DNA of 64,000 nucleotides from Leptospiraceae bacterium. Lineage in GTDB: Bacteria; Spirochaetota; Leptospiria; Leptospirales; Leptospiraceae. Below, piece by piece: positions 1 to 8,642 of the stretch. The stretch covers positions 186,001-250,000 of the forward strand of contig JADJFV010000034.1 of NCBI GenBank assembly GCA_016708435.1, read 5' to 3'. The notes below the pieces were generated by a model, which was given only the letters and a program-made list of their open reading frames with translations, was not told the origin of the DNA and did no database searches. The position numbers and the translations under genes are program-made. Within the stretch, counting starts at the first letter, position 1. Each line of letters begins with the position of its first letter.

Positions 1-839
1 GCATTTCTTAGAATGATTTCTGAAATGGGAGATCCACCATGCTGAATATTTCTAAGACTAGAAAAGTTAAGCTTTCCTAGCTCTGGCAAATGTAAAATAG
101 CCTGTAGCATGGCTGGAACGAGTAGAGCGTTCGTAATTTTTCTTTCTTCAATTGCTTTAATTACGAGCAATGGATCAAATTTTCTAAAGAGAATATTCTC
201 TCCTCCGATATAAAGGGTTAATAGCGAGTATCCAACACCACCGATATGAAAAAATGGGGCACAAACTAGGTTAATAGAATCTGCACCGAAGCCCGGAAGC
301 TCTGTCGCCAGATTTCTAACTACAGAAAGTAAATTCTTGTTAGAAAGTGGAACTTTTTTGGGAAAGCCTGTCGTTCCAGATGTATACAATTCAACGAAGA
401 TATCTTCTTCTGATACGAGGATGTGTTCTTTAAAAAAAATCGAAGAAAAAGAAGTGGCATTTACGGATGATAAAAGTATTTTCTTAGTTTCAATTTTATT
501 TGCGATCTCTTCAAATTCGTTCCCGTAGAATAGAGTTTGAACTTTGGCATCGACTAGAATAGATTCAATTTCCCGCGGAGTAAGCCGCCAATTAAGGATA
601 ATAGGTATTGCCCCCAATGCGTTTGCAGCAAATAGTAAGAATAATGTGGAAGGAGTATTGAAGTCTAAAATGGAAAATTTATCTCCCTTCTTTATTTCTA
701 AAGATAATAGATAGTTTGCGCTTTGGTTTGTTGATTTGAGTAAATCAGAATAGGAAAAAGATCTTCCTTCAAAGAAAAGAGCTTTTCTATTTGGATGCGT
801 ATTGGCTCGAAATTTTAAAAGTTCATAAATTGTTTTCAT
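1..839 (-). CDS. AMP-dependent acyl-CoA/acyl-ACP synthetase, 3' end outside window
   Basis: This gene reads leftward off the window edge, so only about 279 N-terminal residues are visible. Translation of the minus strand from the ATG at 839 gives MKTIYELLKFRANTHPNRK and then the adenylate-forming signature YTSGTTGFPKK, followed by a typical APFFHIGG stretch. Family members activate a fatty acid with ATP to acyl-AMP and then acyl-CoA or acyl-ACP. Its start overlaps the stop of the upstream SDR gene by four bases (ATGA), so the two are translationally coupled. As part of an operon with two KAS-III-like enzymes, it probably supplies or recycles an activated acyl chain; the substrate is not determined. 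The C-terminal lid domain lies outside the window. Confidence 0.85.
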   Translation of the reverse strand, partial: MKTIYELLKFRANTHPNRKALFFEGRSFSYSDLLKSTNQSANYLLSLEIKKGDKFSILDFNTPSTLFLLFAANALGAIPIILNWRLTPREIESILVDAKVQTLFYGNEFEEIANKIETKKILLSSVNATSFSSIFFKEHILVSEEDIFVELYTSGTTGFPKKVPLSNKNLLSVVRNLATELPGFGADSINLVCAPFFHIGGVGYSLLTLYIGGENILFRKFDPLLVIKAIEERKITNALLVPAMLQAILHLPELGKLNFSSLRNIQHGGSPISEIILRN

Positions 840-1636
840 AATTTGAGTTTTCCTTGAGTAGCATACTGAATTCCCCATCCTAGATTGTAGCCTGCGCATA
901 CTGGAATGTTTACTCCGGTGATATAGGAAGCAAGTGGACTAGCTAGGAAGGATACTGCATGAGCTACCTCCTCGCAGGTTCCTGCACGACCAATTACATT
1001 CATCTTAGAAAATGTGCTGATTAAATCTTGTGGATAATTATCATTTGTCCCAGTAGTTAGAATAATTCCAGGCGAAACCGTATTAGCCGTGATTCCAAAC
1101 CTACCTTCTTCTATCGCGAGTGTTTTTATTACGGATTCTAGTGCTGTTTTCTTAATAGAGTAGGCTGCTTGCCCATATCCACCTAGACTTGCTGTCATCG
1201 AACTAATTCCAATCCAACGTCCGAACTGGTTTTTTCTTTGTTGTGGAATACAAATAGGAAAGAGATGAAATAAATATTTTAAATCTTCTAGTATTAATTC
1301 GGTAGAATTTTCTTTTAATACAGAAAGTTTTTCAGAGGGAGTTCGAATGTATAAATTTGCAACGATTACATCTGGTATGCCCCACCGAGTTATCGCTTCA
1401 ATAAGCCGCTCGATGCTTTCGTCTTTTGATAAATCAACTGCTAAATAGGAATTATCTAAAGTAGGCAGTGACTTTACGAGTGTGGATAAACCTTGTTCTC
1501 CCCTTGCCACTGCGAAAATGCTCGCACCTTGATTAGATAGAAATTGTGAGCAAGTTCTGCCAATTCCTTTACTGCCGCCGAGGATAAGTGCTCGTTTTCC
1601 TTCGAGTGAAAAATTTTTAACGAATTCTGTGTTCAT
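836..1636 (-). CDS. SDR-family NAD(P)-dependent oxidoreductase
   Basis: A 266-residue short-chain dehydrogenase/reductase. The Rossmann glycine motif GGSKGIG lies at about residues 21-27, the catalytic Ser in ISSMTAS, and the YxxxK pair in GQAAYSIKK. The length is normal for classical SDRs. It overlaps the KAS-III-like gene before it and the acyl ligase after it by four bases each. This context suggests reduction of a beta-ketoacyl product made by the neighbouring condensing enzymes, as FabG or OleD do. That role is an inference, because SDR substrates cannot be read from the motifs. Confidence 0.85.
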   Translation of the reverse strand: MNTEFVKNFSLEGKRALILGGSKGIGRTCSQFLSNQGASIFAVARGEQGLSTLVKSLPTLDNSYLAVDLSKDESIERLIEAITRWGIPDVIVANLYIRTPSEKLSVLKENSTELILEDLKYLFHLFPICIPQQRKNQFGRWIGISSMTASLGGYGQAAYSIKKTALESVIKTLAIEEGRFGITANTVSPGIILTTGTNDNYPQDLISTFSKMNVIGRAGTCEEVAHAVSFLASPLASYITGVNIPVCAGYNLGWGIQYATQGKLKL

Positions 1637-2652
1637 GTTTCTTTATAAATTGCTGCTCCAGCAGAATACCCTGCACCTGCTGTCACGAGTAGAATATGCA
1701 TTCCTTTCTCGATTCGTTTCGAACGGTAGGCAAAGTCCAGCGAATACGGTAGAGTAGCCGACACAATGTTCGCAGTTTCAGATATTGTAACAACTACCTT
1801 TTCTAGTGGTATATTCAGATTACTCGCAACGGCTTTCATAATTCCGAAATTTGCCTGGTGAGGGATTAGCAAATCTATATTACTTGTGGATAATCCAACT
1901 TCTTTGCAAACTTGGATTGAAAGCTGAGTCATCGCATCTATTGCATCATTGAAGATTTGTTTTCCATCTGCATTCATTTGAACTGAATGTAGATTCCTTT
2001 TTACAGTCTCTACGCTTGCCGGCATCGCACTTCCGCCAGCGGGGGTAATAATGTTATTAACCTTCGTTCCGTCTGTCCAGAGTTCGCAAAACAATAGTCC
2101 TTCTTTTTTTTCACACGCACTAAGCACGACAGCCCCCGCCCCATCTGCAAAGATTGGAAGTAAACGCGTGTCATCCTCTCGTGTAAAACGGGATTTTACA
2201 TCAGCACCAATTACTAGAACATATCTCAATCCTGTTGCTATTAACCGCATCCCGTGATCGAGACCAAAAATAAAACTGGAGCAAGCGACTTGTTTATCTT
2301 CTGCCGGGCAATCAGCATGAAGCAGTGCTTGAACGTTAGACGCTGCTGCCGGGGATGTCCAGTCAGAGGTCGAGCTACAAAATAAAATCCTGTCCAAGTC
2401 TTTGGGATGAATCCCAGCTTTTTCGATTGCTAGTCTGGCAGCCTCATAGCCTAGATGACTTGCGGCTATACTTGGTTTTGCGAAATGTCTTTGCTTGATT
2501 CCTAGGTTTTCTTGGATCCACTTATCGGTAGAGTCGATTGGAAATTTGTTTAAAAGTTCTTGGTTTGTAATCGGTTCTCCAGGAAGAAAGCTACCTGTTC
2601 CTAAAAATTTAACACCTGGGTTTTTCATTCCTCTTGTCTTAGTAAAGCTCAT
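1633..2652 (-). CDS. 3-oxoacyl-ACP synthase III-like condensing enzyme (first of two)
   Basis: A 339-residue thiolase-fold protein of the FabH/KAS III superfamily. The triad is complete: Cys124 in VACSS, His265 in IPHQAN and Asn295 in ETANIVSAT. Such enzymes condense an acyl-CoA or acyl-ACP with malonyl-ACP or a second acyl-CoA. It lies six bases after the second KAS-III gene and overlaps the SDR gene by four. A second ATG at 2628 (MKNPGVKF) is possible; 2652 was kept because it preserves the short operon spacing. The presence of two unlike KAS III proteins in one operon argues against housekeeping FabH and for a specialised lipid or ketone product. Confidence 0.8.
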   Translation of the reverse strand: MSFTKTRGMKNPGVKFLGTGSFLPGEPITNQELLNKFPIDSTDKWIQENLGIKQRHFAKPSIAASHLGYEAARLAIEKAGIHPKDLDRILFCSSTSDWTSPAAASNVQALLHADCPAEDKQVACSSFIFGLDHGMRLIATGLRYVLVIGADVKSRFTREDDTRLLPIFADGAGAVVLSACEKKEGLLFCELWTDGTKVNNIITPAGGSAMPASVETVKRNLHSVQMNADGKQIFNDAIDAMTQLSIQVCKEVGLSTSNIDLLIPHQANFGIMKAVASNLNIPLEKVVVTISETANIVSATLPYSLDFAYRSKRIEKGMHILLVTAGAGYSAGAAIYKET

Positions 2653-2658
2653 CCTATT

Positions 2659-3714
2659 TCAATATCTCCATAGAATTCCGCCCCAGGCAAGTCCACCGCC
2701 TACAGCGCATAACAGAAAGTAGTCTCCTTCTGAAATTCTATTCTCTTTGATTGCGTCACTTAGTGCAATTAAAATACTTGCTTGCCCACAGTTGCCATAT
2801 TCTTTTACTTTATTTATTACTCTATCTTTTGAAATTTTTGCTGATCTACGACCGATTTCGATTAGCTTGCTATTGACTTGGTGCGGGACAAAAGCTTTTA
2901 CTTCTGAAGGCTTGACAGATGAATTCTGTAAAAGTACTTTAGGAATTTGCTTCCATTTTTTCTCAATGATTGAATTCAAATCCGAAGAGCTTTTAAATAA
3001 ATATTCTCCCTTCTGCAAGGCTTCTTTTGATGGTGGCAAAATTCCGGGAACGCCCATTTTATCTGAATAAGAACCATTAGAATCCAAGTAATAAGACTTG
3101 ACTCCTTGTTTTTTATTTTGCGTGTAACCAAGAATAACCGCTGCACCGCCATCTCCCACTGCATACAAATATTCTTTAGGTGCAATGCTAGAAAGTGTTT
3201 CACCAGATACAATGATTACATTTCCTTTTGTTGCAGAAACAAATTGACTTGCTATGACTAACGCGTATATGCCAGAAGAACATCCAGCCTTCATTTCAAA
3301 GGAAGCGCATTTTAAACCTAATCGTCCCGAAACAATCGCACCGAGGGATGTCGTATAACGGTGCGTTGTAGTAGATACAGCAATCAATAAAGAAATATCT
3401 TTCTTATTTAATTTAGATTGCAAAATTGCTTTTCTTCCTGCGTTTTCCATCAAGTCGGCGGAGGTTAGTCTCGATTTGCCTTTGGAGTCCTTTGGAAATT
3501 GAACCAAATACCGTTTTCTAAATCCGTATTCTTTCTCATAGTAGTCTGGATCTAATTTCTTTTTTCTCATTTCATCGATCCAATTTTTCCCGTGGATAAG
3601 TTCATGTATCTCTTCATTCAATACCCATTTGCCGCTAGCAGGAAATGCGTTCGCTGTACTAATAATTTTAACACATGGAATCGAGCTTCCGTGAATTCCA
3701 GTTATTTTATTCAT
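2659..3714 (-). CDS. 3-oxoacyl-ACP synthase III-like condensing enzyme (second of two)
   Basis: A 351-residue KAS III/thiolase-superfamily protein clearly different in sequence from its 339-residue neighbour. The catalytic residues are visible as Cys145 (KAGCSSG), His278 (VPHQVN) and Asn308 (YGNCGQAS). The first 80 residues carry a lysine-rich insertion not seen in the partner. Its start region overlaps the 3' end of the SGNH-like gene by eight bases, so it is second in the operon. Both paralogues have intact active sites, so this is not a catalytic/dead pair of the chain-length-factor type. Candidate roles are OleA-like head-to-head condensation or starter-unit priming; neither can be decided here. 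Confidence 0.8.
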   Translation of the reverse strand: MNKITGIHGSSIPCVKIISTANAFPASGKWVLNEEIHELIHGKNWIDEMRKKKLDPDYYEKEYGFRKRYLVQFPKDSKGKSRLTSADLMENAGRKAILQSKLNKKDISLLIAVSTTTHRYTTSLGAIVSGRLGLKCASFEMKAGCSSGIYALVIASQFVSATKGNVIIVSGETLSSIAPKEYLYAVGDGGAAVILGYTQNKKQGVKSYYLDSNGSYSDKMGVPGILPPSKEALQKGEYLFKSSSDLNSIIEKKWKQIPKVLLQNSSVKPSEVKAFVPHQVNSKLIEIGRRSAKISKDRVINKVKEYGNCGQASILIALSDAIKENRISEGDYFLLCAVGGGLAWGGILWRY

Positions 3715-4774
3715 AGGTCTCTATTTTCTCTAAGAAGCGTGGGAAGGCTTTGGCAAAACAGGATACACCCATATGCATTGGGTCGATGAATTCTTCGCAA
3801 TAATTTTTTGGATCATTTACATTTACAAAATGAGATGAAATTCCCTTAGAATCTTGTAAGAATTTTTCCCATACGGCGGGTGTATTTGTTTCTGCTATAG
3901 ATTTGACTGCATCCGGATGAAGCGCAGGAAACCAAAACACGATAGGTATATTGTTCTTCTTGGCTTTGGCAAGTAGCAAATGAGCATATATCTCTAAATC
4001 AGGAGCAACTGAATAATTAGTAAAATTTATTTTCAAGACTTGAAGTAAAAATTGACTTACGAATGCGTTTCCTATGTTTTCTTTTCCCACGTGAAAACTT
4101 TCGGGAGTGTTCTCTGAATCTTCGTCTATTCCGTAATGATGAATGAATTTTTGAAAATATCCATGTAAGAGGTTTGAGGTCTTGTTAGGCTTTCCGATTT
4201 TTTTATGACTAAGAATAAAAATGCGGCTAATGAGAATTCTCCTAAAATGCTCAAAAGGAATTTCCGAAAAATGCTCGAAGACAAACGATAGCGGTACTGC
4301 ATTTGTAATTTCGGAGATATAATAAGGACTATTTGCATTAAAAGAATTGGGAGCTAATTCTACTAAAATTAAATTGGGTTTTACCCCTCGATCTAACATT
4401 TGGTTTAACCGCACATAGTGGCTAAGAACTGTTACTCCCGGTGTAGCGAAGTTAAGAATCTCCCAATCCTTTACTCTGGCTTTATTTTGCTCGGTAAGTT
4501 TTTCAGTTGCGCCTAAATACAGTTTGCTTTTATTAAAGTAAAAACCATAGGAGAGAGACGAACCAAAGTTAAACGCAATCTTTTTCTGATTTGCAACAGC
4601 AGATTCAATTCTTTCCTGTATCGGAAATTCATCGTTTTTGCTTGCTTCAAAGAAAATTTCAAGCCCTATTTGCATACAGCAATCTTGAAAAATAGGGACT
4701 AATGCAAGTTTGTCGAAAAGGAAAAGGAAAAGCAAAATTAGAATTGGAAGGATTGTATAGTTTTTTCGATTCAT
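3707..4774 (-). CDS. SGNH-like (DUF1574-type) envelope protein
   Basis: A 355-residue protein with an N-terminal membrane anchor (ILPILILLFLFLFD) and the rest probably outside the membrane. A GSS motif near residue 73 (NFGSSLSYG) and a C-terminal DPMHMG resemble the Ser and Asp-x-x-His blocks of SGNH hydrolases and of AlgX/DltD-like partners of MBOAT acyltransferases. Leptospira genomes carry many such DUF1574 proteins close to MBOAT genes; the assignment here rests on overall appearance. It is the first gene of the minus-strand lipid operon and diverges from the lipoprotein genes across about 150 bp. It may transfer or hydrolyse acyl groups on an envelope glycan or lipid. Confidence 0.6.
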   Translation of the reverse strand: MNRKNYTILPILILLFLFLFDKLALVPIFQDCCMQIGLEIFFEASKNDEFPIQERIESAVANQKKIAFNFGSSLSYGFYFNKSKLYLGATEKLTEQNKARVKDWEILNFATPGVTVLSHYVRLNQMLDRGVKPNLILVELAPNSFNANSPYYISEITNAVPLSFVFEHFSEIPFEHFRRILISRIFILSHKKIGKPNKTSNLLHGYFQKFIHHYGIDEDSENTPESFHVGKENIGNAFVSQFLLQVLKINFTNYSVAPDLEIYAHLLLAKAKKNNIPIVFWFPALHPDAVKSIAETNTPAVWEKFLQDSKGISSHFVNVNDPKNYCEEFIDPMHMGVSCFAKAFPRFLEKIETYE

Positions 4775-4927
4775 GTTTTTTTAAATCATCATTTCTTCGA
4801 GACACGAACGGTCAAATTATTTTTAATTCAGTAGGTTTCTATCTATATTTCTATGATTAAATGCGCCTTGACGAGTAGAATCGAGAGTTAAAAGTATATT
4901 TATTTAGTTAAAAATGAGGTATTTCCT

Positions 4928-6136
4928 ATGAAAAAACAAATCACCCTTTGTATTATTATTCTTGGCTTATTTATGAACTGTCTTGTCCCGTTTAGCGAAA
5001 CAGAAGAGACCGGGAGTGACCCGGGCTTTGGACTTTGGTTTTTTGTCTGGGCTACTATCAATTCTGCCAATACGTCTAGTTCAAATAGTTCCACTACATC
5101 GTCTAGTACCTGTCTTTATTCGAACGTTGTTTTTCCAACTACTTCCTGCGAGAATTCGGAAGTGCTAGCGCAAAATGGCTGTAAGCTTGACTCGATTACC
5201 AAGGGAACAATTAAATACTATCGCTATTCTGCCTCAGTAAGTGAGACTTTATCTATGGTGGTCGATCCAAGTCTTCCATCCGATTTTACAAACTGTATTG
5301 CTGCTTATAAAGAGAATAAACTAGTTACGACGAATTCACCGATCTCTGATCTGGAAACAAACCAGAGCACTTCTTCCTGTCAGAGAAATACCTCTGTTTC
5401 TATGACAGCGGGTTCTTATCGATGCATTTCCGTTCATTCTCTTTGCACTGGAACTTATACTATAAAATTATCGAATGCAGCTGACCTTCCTACGAGCGTC
5501 ACACCTGGTGGAACGGCTACTACTACTTTGCCGTCAGCATGGGCAGCGGCTACTACTACGTATACGCCAATCACTTCGTCTCCAGCGTCTATTATTGGAG
5601 ACGATGCATTTACAATTTTACCTATTGGGTTTACTTTTACTTATTTTGGTCAAACGTATTCTACTCTGTATGTTACTGCAAATGGATTTTTAACTTTTAA
5701 TTCTTCTAACCAGACGAGCGCAAATCCGAGTAACCTATTCGGCACTATTCTTAAATCTGTAATTGCACCCTGGTGGGGAGATTTATATTTAGATTGCGAT
5801 GCGTCTATTCAGTATATTACTACTGGAACTGCGCCTAATAGAGTATTTACCGCTCAATGGCAAAATATTCGAAATGATGGAGATACTGCCTCTACTACAC
5901 AAAGACTTAATTTTCAAGTTAAACTCTATGAGACTACGAATGTAGTAGAGTTAATTTATGGGGCTAACACTGGAACTGCGTTGTCTACTTCTTCGCGTGC
6001 GGCTATTGGAATTAGTAATTCTGTCGGAGGAACTGGAAATTATGTAAATGGAAAAACAGGTTTAAGCACAGATACAAATCTTTATTCTTCCTCCTCGTTT
6101 CCTATTAGTGGGACAGTATACCGATTTACCCCTTAG
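4928..6136 (+). CDS. Lipoprotein with Cys-rich and nidogen-like beta domains, paralogue 1
   Basis: A 402-residue secreted protein with a lipoprotein signal peptide (MKKQITLCII, lipobox LFMNC, Cys near residue 19). A Ser/Thr-rich linker precedes a Cys-containing domain at about residues 55-180 (CENSEV, NCIAAYKEN, RCISVHSLC). A beta-rich domain at about 200-400 follows, with the recurring pattern IGFTFTYFGQTY, APWWGDL, FQVKLYETTNVVELIYG. That C-terminal pattern resembles nidogen/NIDO-like adhesion modules. It is the first of three tandem paralogues that all end in SGTVYRFTP, so they arose by duplication. The function is unknown; a surface-exposed adhesin or matrix protein is plausible. Confidence 0.75.
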   Translation: MKKQITLCIIILGLFMNCLVPFSETEETGSDPGFGLWFFVWATINSANTSSSNSSTTSSSTCLYSNVVFPTTSCENSEVLAQNGCKLDSITKGTIKYYRYSASVSETLSMVVDPSLPSDFTNCIAAYKENKLVTTNSPISDLETNQSTSSCQRNTSVSMTAGSYRCISVHSLCTGTYTIKLSNAADLPTSVTPGGTATTTLPSAWAAATTTYTPITSSPASIIGDDAFTILPIGFTFTYFGQTYSTLYVTANGFLTFNSSNQTSANPSNLFGTILKSVIAPWWGDLYLDCDASIQYITTGTAPNRVFTAQWQNIRNDGDTASTTQRLNFQVKLYETTNVVELIYGANTGTALSTSSRAAIGISNSVGGTGNYVNGKTGLSTDTNLYSSSSFPISGTVYRFTP

Positions 6137-6144
6137 GAGATTTT

Positions 6145-7360
6145 ATGAAAAAATTAAAATTCTTAGCAAGCGTTAGTTTAATTTTACTATTCTTTTTGTT
6201 TTGTAATAAACTTAAGAAGCTAGATACGAGTAAACTCCAACCTCCTTCCACATCTGACTGGATGGATGCCACTACATTAAAGTCCATACCTGGCGCAGGC
6301 CTCCTCCTCTAATGTGCGTTGTTTAACTACTGGAATTAAATTACCGTCTGCTTCCTGTGATAACTCTGTAATTATTCCCCAAAATGGCTGTGTTTCCGGG
6401 TATTTGTATGCAGGGACTATTGAGTATTATCGATATTATGCGCCAAGCGATGAAAGTCTATCCATGGCAATTGCAAACAGTTCTCCAGAAAATTTTACAA
6501 ATTGCGTAGCAGTTTACAAAGAGAATAGCTTAGTGAATACGAATACTCCCATTACAGAGTTGGAGACTAACCAAAGTATTACAAAGTGTCAGTCCAATAC
6601 GACAACTATGATACGATCAGGTTCTTACCGGTGTATATCTGTGCATTCTTTTTGTGATAGGTCGTATGCTTTGAAAATTGGGAATACTCCTGCTATACCA
6701 CCATTCAAGATTACGGGTAATTCTAATTTAACCCTACCTGCCTGGTCGCAAGCGACTACTACTTACATTCCTATCGAAGGCACAGGCACTCCAATAGTTG
6801 GGGATAATACGTATTGGTCAATTCCTATAGGTTTTAATTTTACATTCTTCGGACAGACATTTACTAATTTCTATGCATCTTCGAACGGGCTTGCAAGTTT
6901 TAGCGCAACCAATCCAGAGAATAACGACTCGCAGAATTTGTTCATATCTAAAGAGAATATTCCTCCTACAGTCATAGCACCCTGGTGGGCAAATCTGAAT
7001 ATGGATTGCAGTTCCAATATTCAGTATACCACTACAGGAACTGCAGGTAATCGCGTATTAACCGTTCAGTGGAAGGATATCTTGCTAAATACCTATGATA
7101 CGGCAAGTTATTCTAGTGCAGATAGAAGGAGGTTGAATTTTCAAGTGAAGCTTTATGAAACAACCAATATCATAGAGTTAGTCTACGGATCTACTAGCGG
7201 AAATGTAAACTCGAATGAGTTAGCAGCCATTGGAATTAAAAATACTCTCAATGGCAGCGTTGTTTTTATAAATGGAATGCTTGGTTCATCCACTGACTCT
7301 ACTCGTTTCAAAAATAGATTCTTTCCAATCTCAGGCACAGTATACCGATTTACCCCGTAA
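6145..7360 (+). pseudogene. Lipoprotein paralogue 2, split by a frameshift
   Basis: The ATG at 6145, eight bases after paralogue 1, opens a 55-codon frame that encodes a good lipoprotein signal (LILLFFLFCN) but stops at 6310-6312. The paralogue body resumes in the next frame from about 6281 (last stop in that frame at 6278-6280) through GTG 6314 to 7360, with the same Cys-rich and nidogen-like domains and the same SGTVYRFTP ending as its neighbours. The shift must lie between about 6281 and 6312, next to a short CTC repeat. The body on its own would lack any export signal. This is either a genuine broken gene, a phase-variable slip, or a sequencing error; the well-preserved body favours a recent event or an error. 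Confidence 0.75.
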
Positions 7361-7379
7361 TATTTAATAGGAGAAAAAA

Positions 7380-8639
7380 ATGAAAAATTGGATCGTATTG
7401 AAAATAATGAAAGTAAGTTTCAGAGTGATAGTTTTGATTGTAATGGTATTTATGAGCGAGAATTGCAATACGGATTCTAAAGATTCTGAAGAATCCTATA
7501 ATATAATTCCCAAGAAACCCTCTCAATGGATTGTGCCTCTTTATTCTCTTTCTTGGCTTCTCGCTCATAGAACCTATGATTATAAGGATTGTCTCGTATC
7601 GACAGAAACGTTTATTGATTCGTCTTGCGAAAATGCAGAAGTAGTTGTGCAAAATGATTGTAAGTCAGATAAGCTCCAGAAAGGGACTATTAAGTTTTTG
7701 AAATACAAAGCGACTGTAAACGAAAATCTAAGTCTTTCTATAACTCCGCCTAAATATTATTATCCGAACAATTCAAACTCTATAAATTGTATTTCGGTCT
7801 ACAAAGAAAATACTATTGTAGATTCCAAGTCGCCAGTTGCAAATTTAGAAACGAATCAATCAACATCTGGCTGTCAATCTCAAACTTCTGTGGCAATGAC
7901 GGCAGGTTCCTATCGTTGTATCTCAATTCGTTCTGCGTGCGATACTTCGTATATGTTAAGACTCTCGGATATTTCAACTGGTTTAACTGTTTCTGGATCT
8001 GGAACGGCAAATACTACTTTGCCTTCTGCATGGGCAGAAACGACTACTACATACACAAGCATAACAGGCAAACGAGCGTTAGTCGGATATTCTAGTTCAA
8101 CGACGGTTATACCGATTGGTTTTAATTTCACCTATTTTGGGCAAACGTATTCCAATACCTACGTTTCAGTGAATGGGATTTTGAGTTTTGGAAGTACCGC
8201 TATGACTTCGAATGGAGATAAAGAAAATTTATTTGGCAGTGCAACTTATTATTATGGTAGTACGAATGAAGATCCGATTCTAAAATCTGTAATTGCGCCT
8301 TGGTGGTCGTATGGAAGTCTTTATAGTTGCGCTGCCTTTGTTCAGTATGCGACTACAGGCTCTGCGCCTAATAGAGTTTTTACTGTCGAATGGAATGATC
8401 TTTATTCTGCAGGGAGTTATCGGAATTTTCAGACGAAATTATATGAAACTACGAATGTAATTGAACTAATCTATGGTTCTGGTGCAAATTCAGGTTCTTC
8501 CGCATACAAAGCATCCATAGGAATTAGCAATTCTGTTGGTGGAACAGGAAATTATGTAAATGGTAAGAATGGCTCTAGCACGGATAGCTCCTCTTCCTCG
8601 TTTCCCCCTAGTGGAACAGTATACCGATTTACCCCGTAA
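7380..8639 (+). CDS. Lipoprotein with Cys-rich and nidogen-like beta domains, paralogue 3
   Basis: A 419-residue paralogue of the two preceding genes. The signal peptide is hydrophobic (VIVLIVMVFMSENC) with lipobox SENC, a relaxed spirochaetal type. Conserved blocks include SCENAEVV, the Cys pattern NCISVYKEN/RCISIRSAC, then IGFNFTYFGQTY, APWWSYG and FQTKLYETTNVIELIYG, ending SGTVYRFTP. It starts 19 bases after paralogue 2 and ends three bases before the MBOAT gene, so it is probably in the same transcript. Outer-membrane or surface location is inferred from the lipobox and domain type; no ligand can be named. Confidence 0.75.
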   Translation: MKNWIVLKIMKVSFRVIVLIVMVFMSENCNTDSKDSEESYNIIPKKPSQWIVPLYSLSWLLAHRTYDYKDCLVSTETFIDSSCENAEVVVQNDCKSDKLQKGTIKFLKYKATVNENLSLSITPPKYYYPNNSNSINCISVYKENTIVDSKSPVANLETNQSTSGCQSQTSVAMTAGSYRCISIRSACDTSYMLRLSDISTGLTVSGSGTANTTLPSAWAETTTTYTSITGKRALVGYSSSTTVIPIGFNFTYFGQTYSNTYVSVNGILSFGSTAMTSNGDKENLFGSATYYYGSTNEDPILKSVIAPWWSYGSLYSCAAFVQYATTGSAPNRVFTVEWNDLYSAGSYRNFQTKLYETTNVIELIYGSGANSGSSAYKASIGISNSVGGTGNYVNGKNGSSTDSSSSSFPPSGTVYRFTP

Positions 8640-8642
8640 GCT

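Noticed and set aside
836..3714. Classical fatty-acid-synthesis (fab) cluster
   Set aside because: No fabD, fabG-acpP-fabF set is present, and the two KAS-III proteins with an acyl ligase do not match that layout.
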